A stretch of 64,000 bases of DNA from Oasisia sp. SBJ-2009 (lineage: Eukaryota; Annelida; Polychaeta; Sabellida; Siboglinidae), in NCBI GenBank assembly GCA_964017155.1, contig OZ024864.1, positions 32,568,932 through 32,632,931 of the forward strand, in the 5' to 3' direction. The translations under genes were made by a program, and so were the position numbers. Below, piece by piece: positions 39,220 to 63,816 of the stretch (positions are counted from its first letter, which is position 1; every line of letters starts with the position of its first letter). Below the pieces are notes generated by a model. The model did not search any database and was not told the origin of the DNA. It saw nothing but the letters and a program-made list of their open reading frames with translations.

Positions 39220-40438
39220 AGTGACACTCACACTGACAGTCGTGAACGGCAATAGTTCTCAAAATAATATGAACGGACTTGCTGAACGGACTGACCAGAC
39301 AACTCCAGGCAAACGCCGCTGAGCCTGAGGAGTGAACGGGAACTCTACCTTTGTCGTCGGTTTGCCTAGCAACAAGTGAACCCCGCTGGTGATGCTGCTT
39401 CGTTGCTGGACGGATTCGACGTGATGGCCTAAAATTAGCCAGTTCAGGACAGTAGTGATAGTACTGAGTACTAGATGCCCAATCTACCTTCGACTTCGTT
39501 TGTTGTCTAGTTCTATTTGTCAGTGACTATACAGCACAACATTAATTCAAAAGTATATTGTCGCATATTCACAACTCCAAAAACATGAAGCGAATTGAAT
39601 CTCGGCGTTATTCATTCTGGTGTCTTGGTGACCAGTTGTTGATGACTATAGTATAACAGGTTTTATAAGGTAGGCGCTCACTTCGTGGGGTTGACTGCAT
39701 CCACACTCCAGACCAGTCTTATTTGCGACGTGCATACCGTGTCGAAAACATCACTGACGGTACAACCGCAATCACGTGCTTCGCAGACACGAGTGCTACG
39801 CTGTCAGACTTGTAACGAAGTCGATCGTCTGTCATTGTTGGGCAGAAACGGTCAAGCATGACCGAGCCACAACACACACACACCCTAGGCCCGTCGCCAA
39901 TTCGTGCTCGCAAATCGCACGACTTCTGCAAGCGCATCGCGCCACCCCACCACCGCGCCAGATGCTTCTCTCTGACTGTTTGGCAAGGCCAATAAAAGAT
40001 ATCTAAGTGTATTTTTTCATTATATAAAAATGTGCTAATATATGATAAACTAACATATGTCGATAACTGCAATCCTGAATTTATGAAACATCGCAATCCT
40101 ATATTAAAATAATAATTATTACGCCTTGTTGTTGATATTTACCTATGACCTCTGATGTGTGGGGTTGTAAGTGCTGCCATCTGCCGTTACAGAACTGACA
40201 TAGCAACTCTTGGCCTCTAGTGGATTATCCTGATAACATTCACCTAATATTATCTCTAATATAATTGGTTATAAAACCGAGGATATTAAATACGAATGTC
40301 TTAGAAAAATTAAAATATAGAAAAAGTAATATTTAAGCGCATATACTTCTTTCAGAGTAATTGAAAAATAAAAGTGTTACCTTTTATTGTGTTTTTACTT
40401 GTTTATTTATTCGACCTTTACCTTCATACGGGTGCGGA
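39220..40438. promoter_or_regulatory. Divergent PANK/PLPBP promoter region
   Basis: 1219 bp between two oppositely directed start codons. CpG is locally frequent (39170-39420, 39730-39960). An X-box-like GTTTGCCTAGCAAC lies at 39360-39373. No TATA box at a meaningful position was identified. Head-to-head placement and CpG content suggest promoter activity; a single shared bidirectional promoter is inference. Confidence 0.5.
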
Positions 40439-53263
<12,825 letters not shown>

Positions 53264-53580
53264 TATCGGTGTGAATTGTTGCAACGGTTCGACTGACCCA
53301 CACCACTGATTTCAGGGTTTCATACCTTACTATAGATTTTACAAGATAGCCATTATTTAATCAAATAGTAAATTATATATTATTATTTCTTTCTTTTAAC
53401 TGTGTTTTGTGAATTGTATCTTGCAATCCAGACTATTACAACCTAACCTGACACACGCATGCACAAACACACGCACATATATATATTATATGTGTCTGAC
53501 TTTTATATGTTGCAACTTAATCATCCTGTATCATTCTTAATACCTGTTTACATTATTCAACAACAAATGCCAAACAGCGT

Positions 53581-53586
53581 AATAAA
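53581..53586 (+). terminator. PLPBP: Candidate poly(A) signal, PLPBP
   Basis: AATAAA, 318 nt after the PLPBP stop codon. Confidence 0.5.
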
Positions 53587-54254
53587 AATTACTCTCTATT
53601 GAATTACGAAGACTCAGTTACACTGCCAACTGTTTGGTGACCTGCCGCTACAGCAAAGTGTTAAGATTCGAAACAGAAGTTATGTTTTTTTTAATATCAC
53701 GCAGCAAATTTCTCTTTGATTAATCGGCAGTGTTGGTTTTGACATGACTTAAAACTGCATCAAGCTCTGGAAGTTTGCCGTGCTCTGTGAAATCAGCTCT
53801 ATTCTCAGTTTGCCATTGTGGCTTGCCATCGAGCAGTGTAAATGTCCAATGGTACAAAGAATGTACAATATTATTTTACACATTTACATTTTATAGAAAC
53901 TATGTTAACAAGGTTCGTTTATAGAAAATATATCTATTGATAGATTGGAATCATTGTTCAGTGAAACGATTGGAATAAGATGTTTTTATAGGCTACAACA
54001 CCTGATTGTTAAAACCTTCTTTTGTAAATAATTTCACTTTATATCAGGACACAGCTGAGTTTTGCTTGTGACGAGAATGACTGTTTTTAAGCTACATTTG
54101 TTAAAGTTAATTGCAACTTGTGTTGCATGTGTTTTAGCAAAATTGTGTGAGGATGCTGTTATGATCATAAAAATACAAACAAATAAACCAAGTAAAATAA
54201 ACCCTACTGTATTGTGTGCATATCTCAGTGTCTGTTGCTTTGTGCATTCAATAC

Positions 54255-54596
54255 GCATTCATGTGTACAGTAAGTGCATGTGTGAGTGCATGTGCAAGTG
54301 CATGTGTGAGTGCAGACGTAAGTGCATGTGTGTGCAAATGTAAGGACGTGTGAGTGCAAGTGTATGTGTGAGTGCAAATGTAAGCGCACATGTGAGTGCA
54401 TGTGTGAGTGCAAATGTAAGTGCACGTGTGAGTGCATATGTAAGTGCACATGTGAGTGCATGTGTGAGTGCATATGTGAGTGCATGTGTGAGTGCAAATG
54501 TAAGTGCATGTGTGAGTCCAAATGTAACTGCATGTGTGAGTGCAAACGTAAGTGCATGTGTGTGTACAGATGTAAGTGCATGTGTGAGTGCATAAG
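54255..54596 (+). repeat. 12/24-bp GCATGTGTGAGT array
   Basis: Alternating GTGCATGTGTGA and GTGCAAATGTAA dodecamers, with CACGTGTGA and ATATGTGA variants. The 12-bp period yields Cys- or His-rich artefactual ORFs on both strands. Confidence 0.92.
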
Positions 54597-57460
54597 TTCA
54601 GTATTATTACTTACCAGGCACTTTCCTGTAGGCAGCCATTGTATTTCCAGTTTCTATCAACTAGTTCAACTTTACTTTTTTACTCTGGAACATGCTTCTT
54701 TCTAGTGTTAGATCAGTTAAAAATATTGCACACTTTGGCCATCATTTAAAAACCGCCTTTACAACCTTACCTATCCACCATAGCAATCAAATCTGATGAC
54801 AACTGGATTTGTTTATTGACTACGAGGTCGATTAACCTTTTTGTACTGATGTGCCTCCCGAGTTTGGTTTCCAAGGATTTGGATGCAATATGTTATTATT
54901 ATATAATTATTCTGCTGGTGCCAGAAATATTAATGTCTTCAGAATGCAACGCCAGGACACATCTGCAAGTAGCCGTCGTATACAAATAAACGCTCCCATG
55001 CATGTGTCAATTCGTGTATGTGTCCACTCACATGCATAGGTCCACTCATGGGCTCGCTCCCCCGCGTGTGCTCACAAGTACAATAAAGCAGCCATAGATA
55101 TAATTTAGTTTAATATTTTACAACAAACAAAGGCTACAACATTCATCATACAACATAACACTCCTGTATCCTGTGATGGCGCCAGTGTTTACCTGTCTGT
55201 GTCAAGTCAGCAGTAGGTTAATATACATGTCCAACAATTTTATCCCGTTATCTACAAAAAAGTATGACCGAACTGCACAGAATGAAAGCAGTCAAGATGT
55301 TGATGTACGTCGACTGTTTCTAATCATTAGCCTGGAAATATTAATAATACGTTACAAAGTTAGATCCCAAAGAGACAGGGTTAACTATGTTAAAAGTACA
55401 TTTCACATAGTCACATCATCTATTACTGATAAATTGATTATATTAGAACATTTTCAAAACATCTTTTATAAATTGCACCACTTGCTCTGTTCCCATTAAA
55501 GCTACCACCAGTGTGAATTGCACAGGCAAAAATACTAGCAAAAAAATGAAAAAAACAAACATTTTTACCTCAACTTCGAAAAAGCCCTTTTCACACCAAC
55601 TACTAATCAGGCAATTAGAAAAAGGTCATAACTACTATAAAAAAAACTCCAGAAAATTGCCATCAGATGGCCAGCACGTGCTGCAAGAGTGAGATGTGAT
55701 GTACAGAAGTCATGAATTGTATGGAAGTCATGTAATGTCTGGAAGTTATTGACACACCCTGTCAAATTTAACAATAATATGATTAGTCGGACCTTATAAG
55801 TCACCTCAGTAATATACTTAATAATAGGGTCACCCCACTATTCACGTTAAGAGTAACCTAATCAGAGTCAATGTGTTTTCAAGCAAATTAAATGGCATAT
55901 CGGAAAATGTATACTTATAAAATGTCAATACTTACAATTACGCCACAAGAAAGGACTCTATATTAGGCAGCTGACAGGAGGCAACCAAGGTGGAGTACAC
56001 ATTGTCTTCAATTGTAATCTTTCAAGGAAACAATGATTTCTCAGATGTGTCATATTTCTAGGTGACTCGATAATTACCCCGGGTAGGTAAACCGGAACTA
56101 TGATTGGAGGTTCTATGTCTATGAAATACAGTGTGTAGTCCAGGCGATTTGAGAAAACCATTTGTAGCGACTTGTTATAGGATTACTGTTTCAGTTTACA
56201 GAGAGTCACACGTGTTGCCTTACACCAGCACTAGGAAGTCCCGTCTGTAGTCCACATATCACTGTATAACTCAACAATGAATCATAAACTTGCGTAATGT
56301 TTGTTATTTCTAGTTAAGAAAAATGGTGTCGATTCAGATATTCTCAAGGACATGGTGAAGGTCACTGGGGACTGGGCTGTTGTTTGATCCCGTCAATTGA
56401 CATCACATCACATCGGCAGACCACTCAAAACAAACATCGAAAAGTCAAAATTTGAAATCCTTAACTGCACAAGTATATTTGCAGCCACAAAGGCAAGTAT
56501 AATCGCAGTCACAAAGATGACATTTCAGCAGTGCTGTGTGTGTGCGTCGGTCGAGATAAACTCGGTCACAACAGAGATTTGTTTCAATTACAAGCCGCCG
56601 CTAACAATAAATACTAAATCCAGACCACCACAAACATGCATTGGTGGAGAATATAATGTCCACCAGACTCCTACATCGACTGTGTCCTGACCACTGCAAC
56701 GTGCACGGCTTCACTGTATAGACGAGCATCCTGAATCTATTGTTTGTTGTCCTGTGAAGGTCTGTAGGCATTGCCTCGAAACGTCACCACATAATACATT
56801 TTTCTATTATTATATTATTTGTGTCGTCAAATTATGGTTGTTTCAAGTCAATAATCCTAATAACCAGAATAATATGCAGTTTCTGACAAAGGTAAACTGT
56901 GACTGCTAACATGCTATCACGTCTTTAGGTGTGGCTGGACTTGCTATTAAACCCACACAGACTGAGACGTCAACCAATCAGACCCTTTGCAATAGGTACG
57001 ATGATTCGTCAACATTGGTGTGTCCAGTATAACACCAGTCCACTGGCCATATTGAGTGTGCTGTGATGCACACATCGTCCGTTCGGACACGACTATACTT
57101 CGAAAGCGTTTTCTATATTGACAAACACCGCCACAATTTCCTAAGTTGCCCGTGTGCGAAAACGTTGCTGTCTGGTTGTTGCTATGTTGTGTTGTGCCTG
57201 CATCCATCCTGCCAGCCTCTGTACCTGGCAGTCACAGTCTACGGGTGTCTTCTCTCTCATCTAGGCTTTGCCAGCCTTCACCATTGCCTGCAAAATGAAC
57301 CTCAGTCTGTGAATGACTATCATGATGATTATAATCAATTTAGTTCTGTTACAATAAGAACAAAATTAAATAAAAACGAATCAAGTAGACCAATGCAGCA
57401 TTTTATTGGATATAACATCTGATTCTTAATAATTATAATTTTAAATAATTAAAACTTAAA

Positions 57461-57462
<2 letters not shown>

Positions 57463-57503
<41 letters not shown>
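57463..57503. repeat. (AT)n microsatellite
   Basis: Pure TATATA tract of about 40 bp. Confidence 0.95.
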
Positions 57504-57509
<6 letters not shown>

Positions 57510-58199
57510 ATATATACAAATTAGTGCATTGTTAATTACAAGTAATTTGTTAGAAATTATCAAGACTAGTCATATGAGTCATGCCTGTTATTTCTACTTT
57601 TAACGTAATTATAATTAAGTTGTGCATATTCCATATTCATGTTTACACATTCCTCTGATGTGTCAGGTGCCAAACAGTAAGATTACCCGGAGTACTAAAC
57701 AACCCCTGCATTCCTTAAAGCCTCCTATATGGGTTCTTAAAAAAATTATACATAAACATTATGTTTCACCATTTGAGGTCTTGGATAAACCTTGGAAACT
57801 TTGACACCCGAGATGAAATTTTGGCACCCAAGCTGAAACTTTGCCACTAGAGGTGATGAGATGTATCCATCATCAACATAATTAACAAATTTTGCATCAA
57901 CAATTTTTGTTCTGTAAAATACAACATATCGAGCAGTGAAGAGAAAGAATGAGCAGAAAGTGGACTGAAGACCGAAATGGAATGATTACATAACACCTGA
58001 CTTGGAGGGACTGGGAGGGCAGAGAGAGGGGAATGGGAAGGAACCGTGAGGGGAGAAGGGATGGTGGTGTAGACAGCGTCCGTGAAAACAAAGAAATGGA
58101 GGAGAAAGAAACAAGAAAACCAAAATCAAGATTCGGAATCGAGGTGAGCCTCATTCCGACCAGTTGGGGAAACAAAGTTTCATGTGAACGTCGTCTTAC

Positions 58200-58388
58200 C
58201 TTGTAGATTGTGGACCCCATCTGTGCCGGAGACATCGTCACTTCGACGCCCGCGTCCCTCAGAGCCTGAATCTTCTCCTGCGCCCCTCCCTTGCCCTGCG
58301 CAATGATGGCTCCCGCGTGCCCCATCCGTCGCCCAGGGGGCGCTGTCATACCAGCAATAAACGCTGCGACTGGCTTTGCGCCTGGCCC
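58200..58388 (-). CDS. SUCLG1: SUCLG1 exon with phosphohistidine
   Basis: 63 codons between GGTGCAG and GTAAGA, encoding [38 protein letters not shown] and [12 protein letters not shown]. The active His codon is 58317-58319. Confidence 0.97.
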
Positions 58389-61300
58389 CTGCACCAACGG
58401 AACACAACAACATGAGTGAATATATAACTACTACATTTTTATTACAAGGACAAATTTAAATTTTATAACCACGTTTGTCCTGTGTTATTTTCTTCTTTAA
58501 TAATTTTTATGAGACACCATATTGATTATGAATGAACAGAATGAACACGAGCCCTGAATGCTTTGGACTATATTGTGATTTTGGTGAATCATAGTTACAG
58601 TTCGTTAAGGTTAATAATGGAGGTAAAATTATGGCATGGTGTATGAAGAATATATACCAGTGACAATGCACCTGGAAATAAAATATTCAAGTAGACTTTT
58701 ATAAATTAGTCTATGTGTCGATAGCATTGGTTCAGTGCCACAGAAACAGTTACACCACTGGGCCGAGTGTTACTCACGTGGTTGTTCTCGATGAGGAACT
58801 TGGCAGCCATCTCCTCAGCCTCACCCCCTATCTCTCCTATCATCACAATACCTGCAACAAACACACAGACATCAGACACCAATCTCTCCTATCATCACAA
58901 TACCTGCAACAAACACCAGACACTTCTCCATGACCAGCATTCAGCCAGGCTTCAATTAATATTCAGTCTATTTGAATGCAAAAAATCACCATGGTTTATA
59001 GCCAGGTACTCATTCGTACAGTTGAGTGAACTAGCACAGCGTAGAGGCACAAATTTGCTGAAGGTTCAACATAGGAGGATAGTATTCAAGCTCAGGTGCT
59101 CTAGCATGAGATTTGAATGGTCTAGAGTCGACTGAGCTATTGGGCCTCACATTCACACAATGTCAACAACACATACCTTCCGTCTGTGGGTCATTGAGGA
59201 AGACACTCAGACAGTCGATGAAGTCACTGCCGTTGAACGGGTCACCGCCAATGCCGACACACAGCGACTGGCCAAGCCCCACGTCAGTCGTCTGTTGCAC
59301 AGCCTCATAGGTCAAAGTTCCTGACCTCGAAACGATCCCTGCACAAACATGACACAGGTCAGAGAGGATCGGAAACACAGAAGTTGCCCAAGTGACTGAT
59401 TCGAAACATGCTGCATTCTGTGCAATGTTTTGCCTTGTCTGTGAAGCCACACCTCTCTATCTTATTTCTGCTCTCATATGCCAATGCGATGTTAATCAGA
59501 AATTCCTAGTTTACAAATTATGACCTCCCATTGAAACTTTCAAACTGCAAATATCCGTTACACAAATCTGTCAGACAGCACACATTCAACGTATTGATTC
59601 ACCATAAGACTATATATTCTAATAATAATGTTATATTAATTAACGTTATGTCGGGAGCGGCCTGTCTCATTTGAATAAGTGAGTAGAGGAGAGAGACCCG
59701 TGACAACTCACTCACCAATGGAGCCAGGCTTGTGGATGTGTCCCGGCATAATCCCAATCTTACACTCTCCTGGCTGCAACAACATCAACAACAACATCTC
59801 ACCCAACTGATCTAGACATCACATGACCAGTTGCATAGCAACAATACTGTCATTTAATGTTACTAATGAAGCAGATGGAGAATAGGTGGCGTGTTTGAAG
59901 TCCTGGTTCCTTTATGACAAAGATTGAGGAAAGTATATTACAGATTGTATGGTGACAAATAAATGTTTGCTCTGGGTGTCTTCATGCTGTAGTAATGTAA
60001 TTCACATCTATGACTATCATCAATGCTTTTCGCAAAAGTCCAAACTTAATAATGAATGCACATTCGATGTTACTAATAATAATAATGTTTATTTGGTATA
60101 GCGCCACATCCATAATCGTTCGTGGCGCTTCACAACATAGTACAATTTAAAAGACATGAAAAGATATACGTATACAATAAGACAAATACTACTGTTTTAA
60201 AATAAATGTAAAAAATATGTATAGGTATATAAATAAATAAAATTAGTACGGTATTAAATAGCGTAGCACTTTTAAATAAATAAATAAATTACGTATTAGT
60301 ACCAACAAGACAGACACCCGTAATGCAAACTGGAGAAACCACTTCTATGAAAGATGAGCGTCACTGGTCAAATCTACATGAGAAGTTGTGCAAACATTAA
60401 CTGTAAATGTGCAGTGTGAGAACAAAAAAGCAAGACCACTTGGGATCGTACCTTGATGATGCCGGGACAGTTGGGGCCGATGAGACGTGAGTGACTCTGG
60501 CGCACGAGCTTGTACTTGACCCGCACCATGTCGTGGAGGGGAATCCCCTCCGTGATACACACTATGAGGCCAATCTGAGCATCGATGGCCTCGAGGATGG
60601 CATCCTTGGCAAATGGCGGTGGCACGTAGATGACTGTCACCTCCGCACCAGTCCCTTCCTTCGCCTACACAAACATAAACAGTTTCTACCCGGGCGGCAC
60701 AAATACCCTTCTCCTCTCCTCAAAAAATGGTAATATTTGTCTAGTCAATATCTACATTCCTGTTTTACAGTCAAGGTAGTGGCTGCCAAAACTGGTTGCC
60801 TTCATTGCAAATCGCCTGATTGTATTCGACCTTCTAAATACCCAGTGCTCCCAACTTCAGTGTGTCTTTCAACAAACAGTGCAGAAAACAAAACCTGAAT
60901 GTATTAAGTAACAAATCTTATGTTCCAATGTAGTAGCGTATCTTATGTTTCCATATAGTAAAATATCTTATGTTCCCATGTACAAATGCTTAGTCTACAA
61001 TAAATGTCCTCGATGCAATGATATAAGTCACACAATGTAATTATTACAATAACACAATTGATTACATTGGACATTTGTGTTTATTAAGATATATTACAAT
61101 GCAATTGGTATTATTATATTTTCATGCAAATTGGTTTCATGAATTTTATATCATTTTCTTAGGAAGTCTTGAACAATTGGAAATAGTGCGATTGTTGCCC
61201 AAAAAAGATGACACTTTGAGGACATAGAGGACGAAGGACTGAAAGGTGGCCTTGACAGCCACTGGGTCTCAGGACCACTCACCTCTTTGACTGAGTTGAA

Positions 61301-63816
61301 GACGGGCAGGCCCAGGTGTATCTTGCCTCCCTTGCCTGGTGACACGCCCCCCACCATGTTGGTGCCATACTCCAGCGCCTGCTCACTGTGGTACGAACCC
61401 TACACCAGAGACACCATGTCAGTGACACGGCACACGACACTGACAGCACAGGACAGTGACGCAGCACACGACACTGACAGCACATGAGACAGCACACAAC
61501 CAACACAGTGACACAGCACATGACACCGTGACATAGCACACAACAAACACAGTACATGACACAGTGACATAGCACACGACAGTGACAGCACATGACACAG
61601 CACACAACCAACACAGTGACACAGCACATGACACCGTGACATGGCACACAACAAACACAGTACATGACACAGTGACATAGCACACAACAAACACAGTACA
61701 TGACACAGTGACATAGCACACAACAAACACAGTACATGACACAGTGACATAGCACACAACAAACACAGTACATGACACAGTGACATAGCACACAACAAAC
61801 ACAGTACATGACACAGTGACATAGCACACAACAAACACAGTACATGACACAGTGACATAGCACACAACAAACACAGTACATGACACAGTGACATAGCACA
61901 CAACAAACACAGTACATGACACAGTGACATAGCACACAACAAACACAGTACATGACACAGTGACATAGCACACAACAAACACAGTACATGACACAGTGAC
62001 ATAGCACACAACAAACACAGTACATGACACAGTACACAACAGTGACAGCACATGACACAGCACACAACCAACACAGTGACACAACACACGGCACAGCGAC
62101 TGTGACAGAGCACATGACAGTGGCATAACACAGCACATAACACATTGCCAAAACACATGACATAACACATGACACCAAACATGACACAGTGACTGGGCAA
62201 ATGACAGAGGATATAACACAGTGACAGAGGCTATAACACAGTGACAAAGCATAGGACACAGTAATGAAGTACATGACTCAGTGACGGAGTACAAGTCAGT
62301 GATTTTTTTATTGATGAACATTGTTATGATAAGTATAAATTAAAGTGTAAACTCTAAAGAATCAGACCTAACAATCCAATGTGAACAAAAAACACAACAA
62401 TGACTCGGCAGAATATGAACAATAGTGACTCGGCACCTTTAGAGAGATGACTCTGCACTTTGTTGACCTGTGGAGACACTGCCATTAGCCTGGCTCAGCT
62501 GTCATCTACTCCATCACCTCTTGTCTCTACTGTTCTACTGCTACTGCTAGTTGACCAATGATCACACAGTTCACCACTAATCACAGTTGTTGACAGCCAT
62601 AGCTGCTGATGGGTCCACATTGTCCTGAACTCTCTGTGACAAGTTCAGTAATCTCTCTGATATGAAATTTTCCAGCTACACACCAAGACACCATTTCACA
62701 GGCGATTTATTGCAGATCTGTTACGTTTAAGTAAATTATTTACAATATTATTTATTTTTAATTTATAAGATCAGCTTTATTGCAACTTGTTTTCATTGTA
62801 GAAGTGATACTATAAAATATTGGAATTCGTAGTAATGTTAGGTCGTTGTACACGTATCTTCACATGACAATACACTCACATGCACCAAACGATTTTAACC
62901 TAGTTTTATTAAACTAGTTTACTAAATTATATTATTCCCTCATTTCCTTGTAACAGATGGCCATTTAAATGCAGTGTGATATATAGCATTGGGTAGCATA
63001 TTATTTTAAGTAGATTTGGGTCCCATACAAATTTTGATTAAAATATCATTACTATTAGCATACCGAAAAAATATATTTTGATTAGCACTTTCCTTTGTAT
63101 TTTCAGCAAAGATTTTACATTCGTTTTTTATTGTTACACAAAACAAGAGACAATTAATGTTTACAGACTGACAACGGAAATACTGATAGTTTGCCTGTGC
63201 ATGGTTCCCGTTGATGACAGACATAATGGAGTCCACGACTAACTGATGTAATTGAACCCACGTTATAATGAGGTGTGACTTAAGATAGTGTTTTACTAAT
63301 GATTACACCAACAACTTTGAATTTGATAATTGTTATTACCAGTAGCTTGGGTCAGATGGAAAAGATACCTTTCCTTGTGTTTGGATTGAAACAGATTAAC
63401 AAATACATGATACAAATTGAGAAGTGTGTTTTGTTGTATAGTGCTTTGAGCATAGTGGATATTGCGCTTGATAAATATGATATATTATTATATATTTTCC
63501 ATTTTTCCTTGATTAATTATGATAGGTTGGTTGTGTAAATTTAATAGTGCTGCCAATTAACAAAATACACTAAAGTTATTGGGATAGTTCCAAGCAAGCG
63601 ATGATACCATTATTACAATAAAAAATAGTTTTAGAGCATTTGTCAATCATGTTCTGCACCAGTCAGTAAGCAAGTACATAGAAGTGTCTGTGACTTGTTT
63701 TGGACTTACCTGTTTTCCTGTAAAACCTTGGCATATGACTTTGGAGTGTTTATTGATTAGCATGTTTTTTCTTGATGCTGAATAGCTGCATTGTCTGACA
63801 CCAACCAGGGAACTGG
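58200..63816 (-). CDS. SUCLG1: Succinyl-CoA ligase alpha subunit, mitochondrial (SUCLG1), partial
   Basis: Minus-strand exons in transcript order: 63816-63710, 61399-61283, 60664-60452, 59773-59716, 59338-59177, 58851-58778 and 58388-58200. They join to 920 nt, 306 codons after a split Ala, with all phases consistent. The enzyme pairs with a beta subunit in the mitochondrial matrix and converts succinyl-CoA plus NDP and phosphate to succinate, CoA and NTP. Visible are ICQGFTGKQ (CoA-binding Rossmann fold), [74 protein letters not shown], and [11 protein letters not shown] with the phosphorylated His (codon 58317-58319). The first exon, with start codon and presequence, is beyond 64000. The short C-terminal exon (about eight residues, E-F-E-K-R-like in vertebrates) was not found. 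Confidence 0.96.
58778..58851 (-). CDS. SUCLG1: SUCLG1 exon with duplicated acceptor
   Basis: 74 nt between GTTGCAG and GTGAGT, encoding [18 protein letters not shown] and LIENNH. A second copy of the acceptor and the first ~20 nt of this exon lies 52 bp upstream in the intron. Confidence 0.96.
58831..58918 (-). repeat. 52-bp tandem duplication across a SUCLG1 acceptor
   Basis: TCTCTCCTATCATCACAATA and the following CCTGCAACAAACAC occur at 58831 and again at 58883. The upstream (higher-coordinate) copy recreates TTGTTGCAG|GTATTG. Its frame reads IVMIGEIGV then TGA. Confidence 0.93.
59177..59338 (-). CDS. SUCLG1: SUCLG1 exon, ligase domain
   Basis: 162 nt between GTGCAG and GTATGT, encoding [38 protein letters not shown] and [16 protein letters not shown]. 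Confidence 0.97.
59716..59773 (-). CDS. SUCLG1: SUCLG1 exon (58 nt)
   Basis: [19 protein letters not shown] between GTTGCAG and GTGAGT. Confidence 0.96.
59774..60451 (-). other. SUCLG1 intron
   Basis: AT-rich. 60078-60135 (TTTATTTGGTATAGCGCCA then GGCGCTTCACAA) resembles the tail of an interspersed invertebrate retroposon. Otherwise nothing. Confidence 0.45.
60452..60664 (-). CDS. SUCLG1: SUCLG1 exon, central
   Basis: 71 codons between TGTGTAG and GTACGA, encoding [37 protein letters not shown] and [13 protein letters not shown]. Confidence 0.97.
60665..61282 (-). other. SUCLG1 intron
   Basis: AT-rich intron; only short imperfect duplications (ATCTTATGTTCC, three times near 60915-60975). 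Confidence 0.7.
61283..61399 (-). CDS. SUCLG1: SUCLG1 exon, CoA-binding
   Basis: 39 codons between GTGTAG and GTGAGT, encoding [19 protein letters not shown] and [19 protein letters not shown] 36-bp array abuts the acceptor on its intron side. Confidence 0.97.
61440..62280 (-). repeat. 36-bp minisatellite upstream of a SUCLG1 acceptor, about 18 copies plus variants
   Basis: The plus-strand unit contains CAGTGACATAGCACACAACA and AACACAGTACATGACA. In the SUCLG1 RNA it is UG/U-rich. The 36-bp period gives artefactual Cys/Val-rich ORFs on the minus strand. Irregular GTGACA units continue to 62280. Confidence 0.93.
62290..63709 (-). other. SUCLG1 intron, remainder
   Basis: AT-rich intronic sequence without recognised genes or elements. 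Confidence 0.6.
63710..63816 (-). CDS. SUCLG1: SUCLG1 exon (second of gene)
   Basis: 107 nt after TTACTTGCAG, encoding [17 protein letters not shown] and then [10 protein letters not shown]. The donor is GTAAGT. It includes the presumed presequence cleavage region (C-S-Y-S-A-S-R). Confidence 0.95.

Larger units (their letters stand above)
53264..58199. other. PLPBP-SUCLG1 convergent interval
   Basis: Contains the PLPBP 3' end, a 12/24-bp array (54255-54596), AT repeats (57463-57503), and presumably the unlocated last coding exon and 3' UTR of SUCLG1 on the minus strand. 56740-56790 (GCCTCGAAACGTCACC) resembles retroelement tail sequence; otherwise nothing recognised. Confidence 0.5.

Noticed and set aside
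54600..54650. Minus-strand mini-exon (MAAYRKVPG then GTAAGT)
   Set aside because: Only about eight codons, no homology, and nothing downstream to splice to before PLPBP's 3' end. Likely chance.
57240..57290. SUCLG1 last exon (minus strand, M-R-E-K-T-P-V after CTAG)
   Set aside because: The acceptor tract is poor and the frame runs on for over 30 unrelated residues, unlike the short tail of the family.
61279..62321. Cys/Val-rich repetitive minus-strand ORFs up to 331 codons
   Set aside because: They come from the 36-bp minisatellite. Only 61283-61399 at their end is real coding sequence (SUCLG1 exon).
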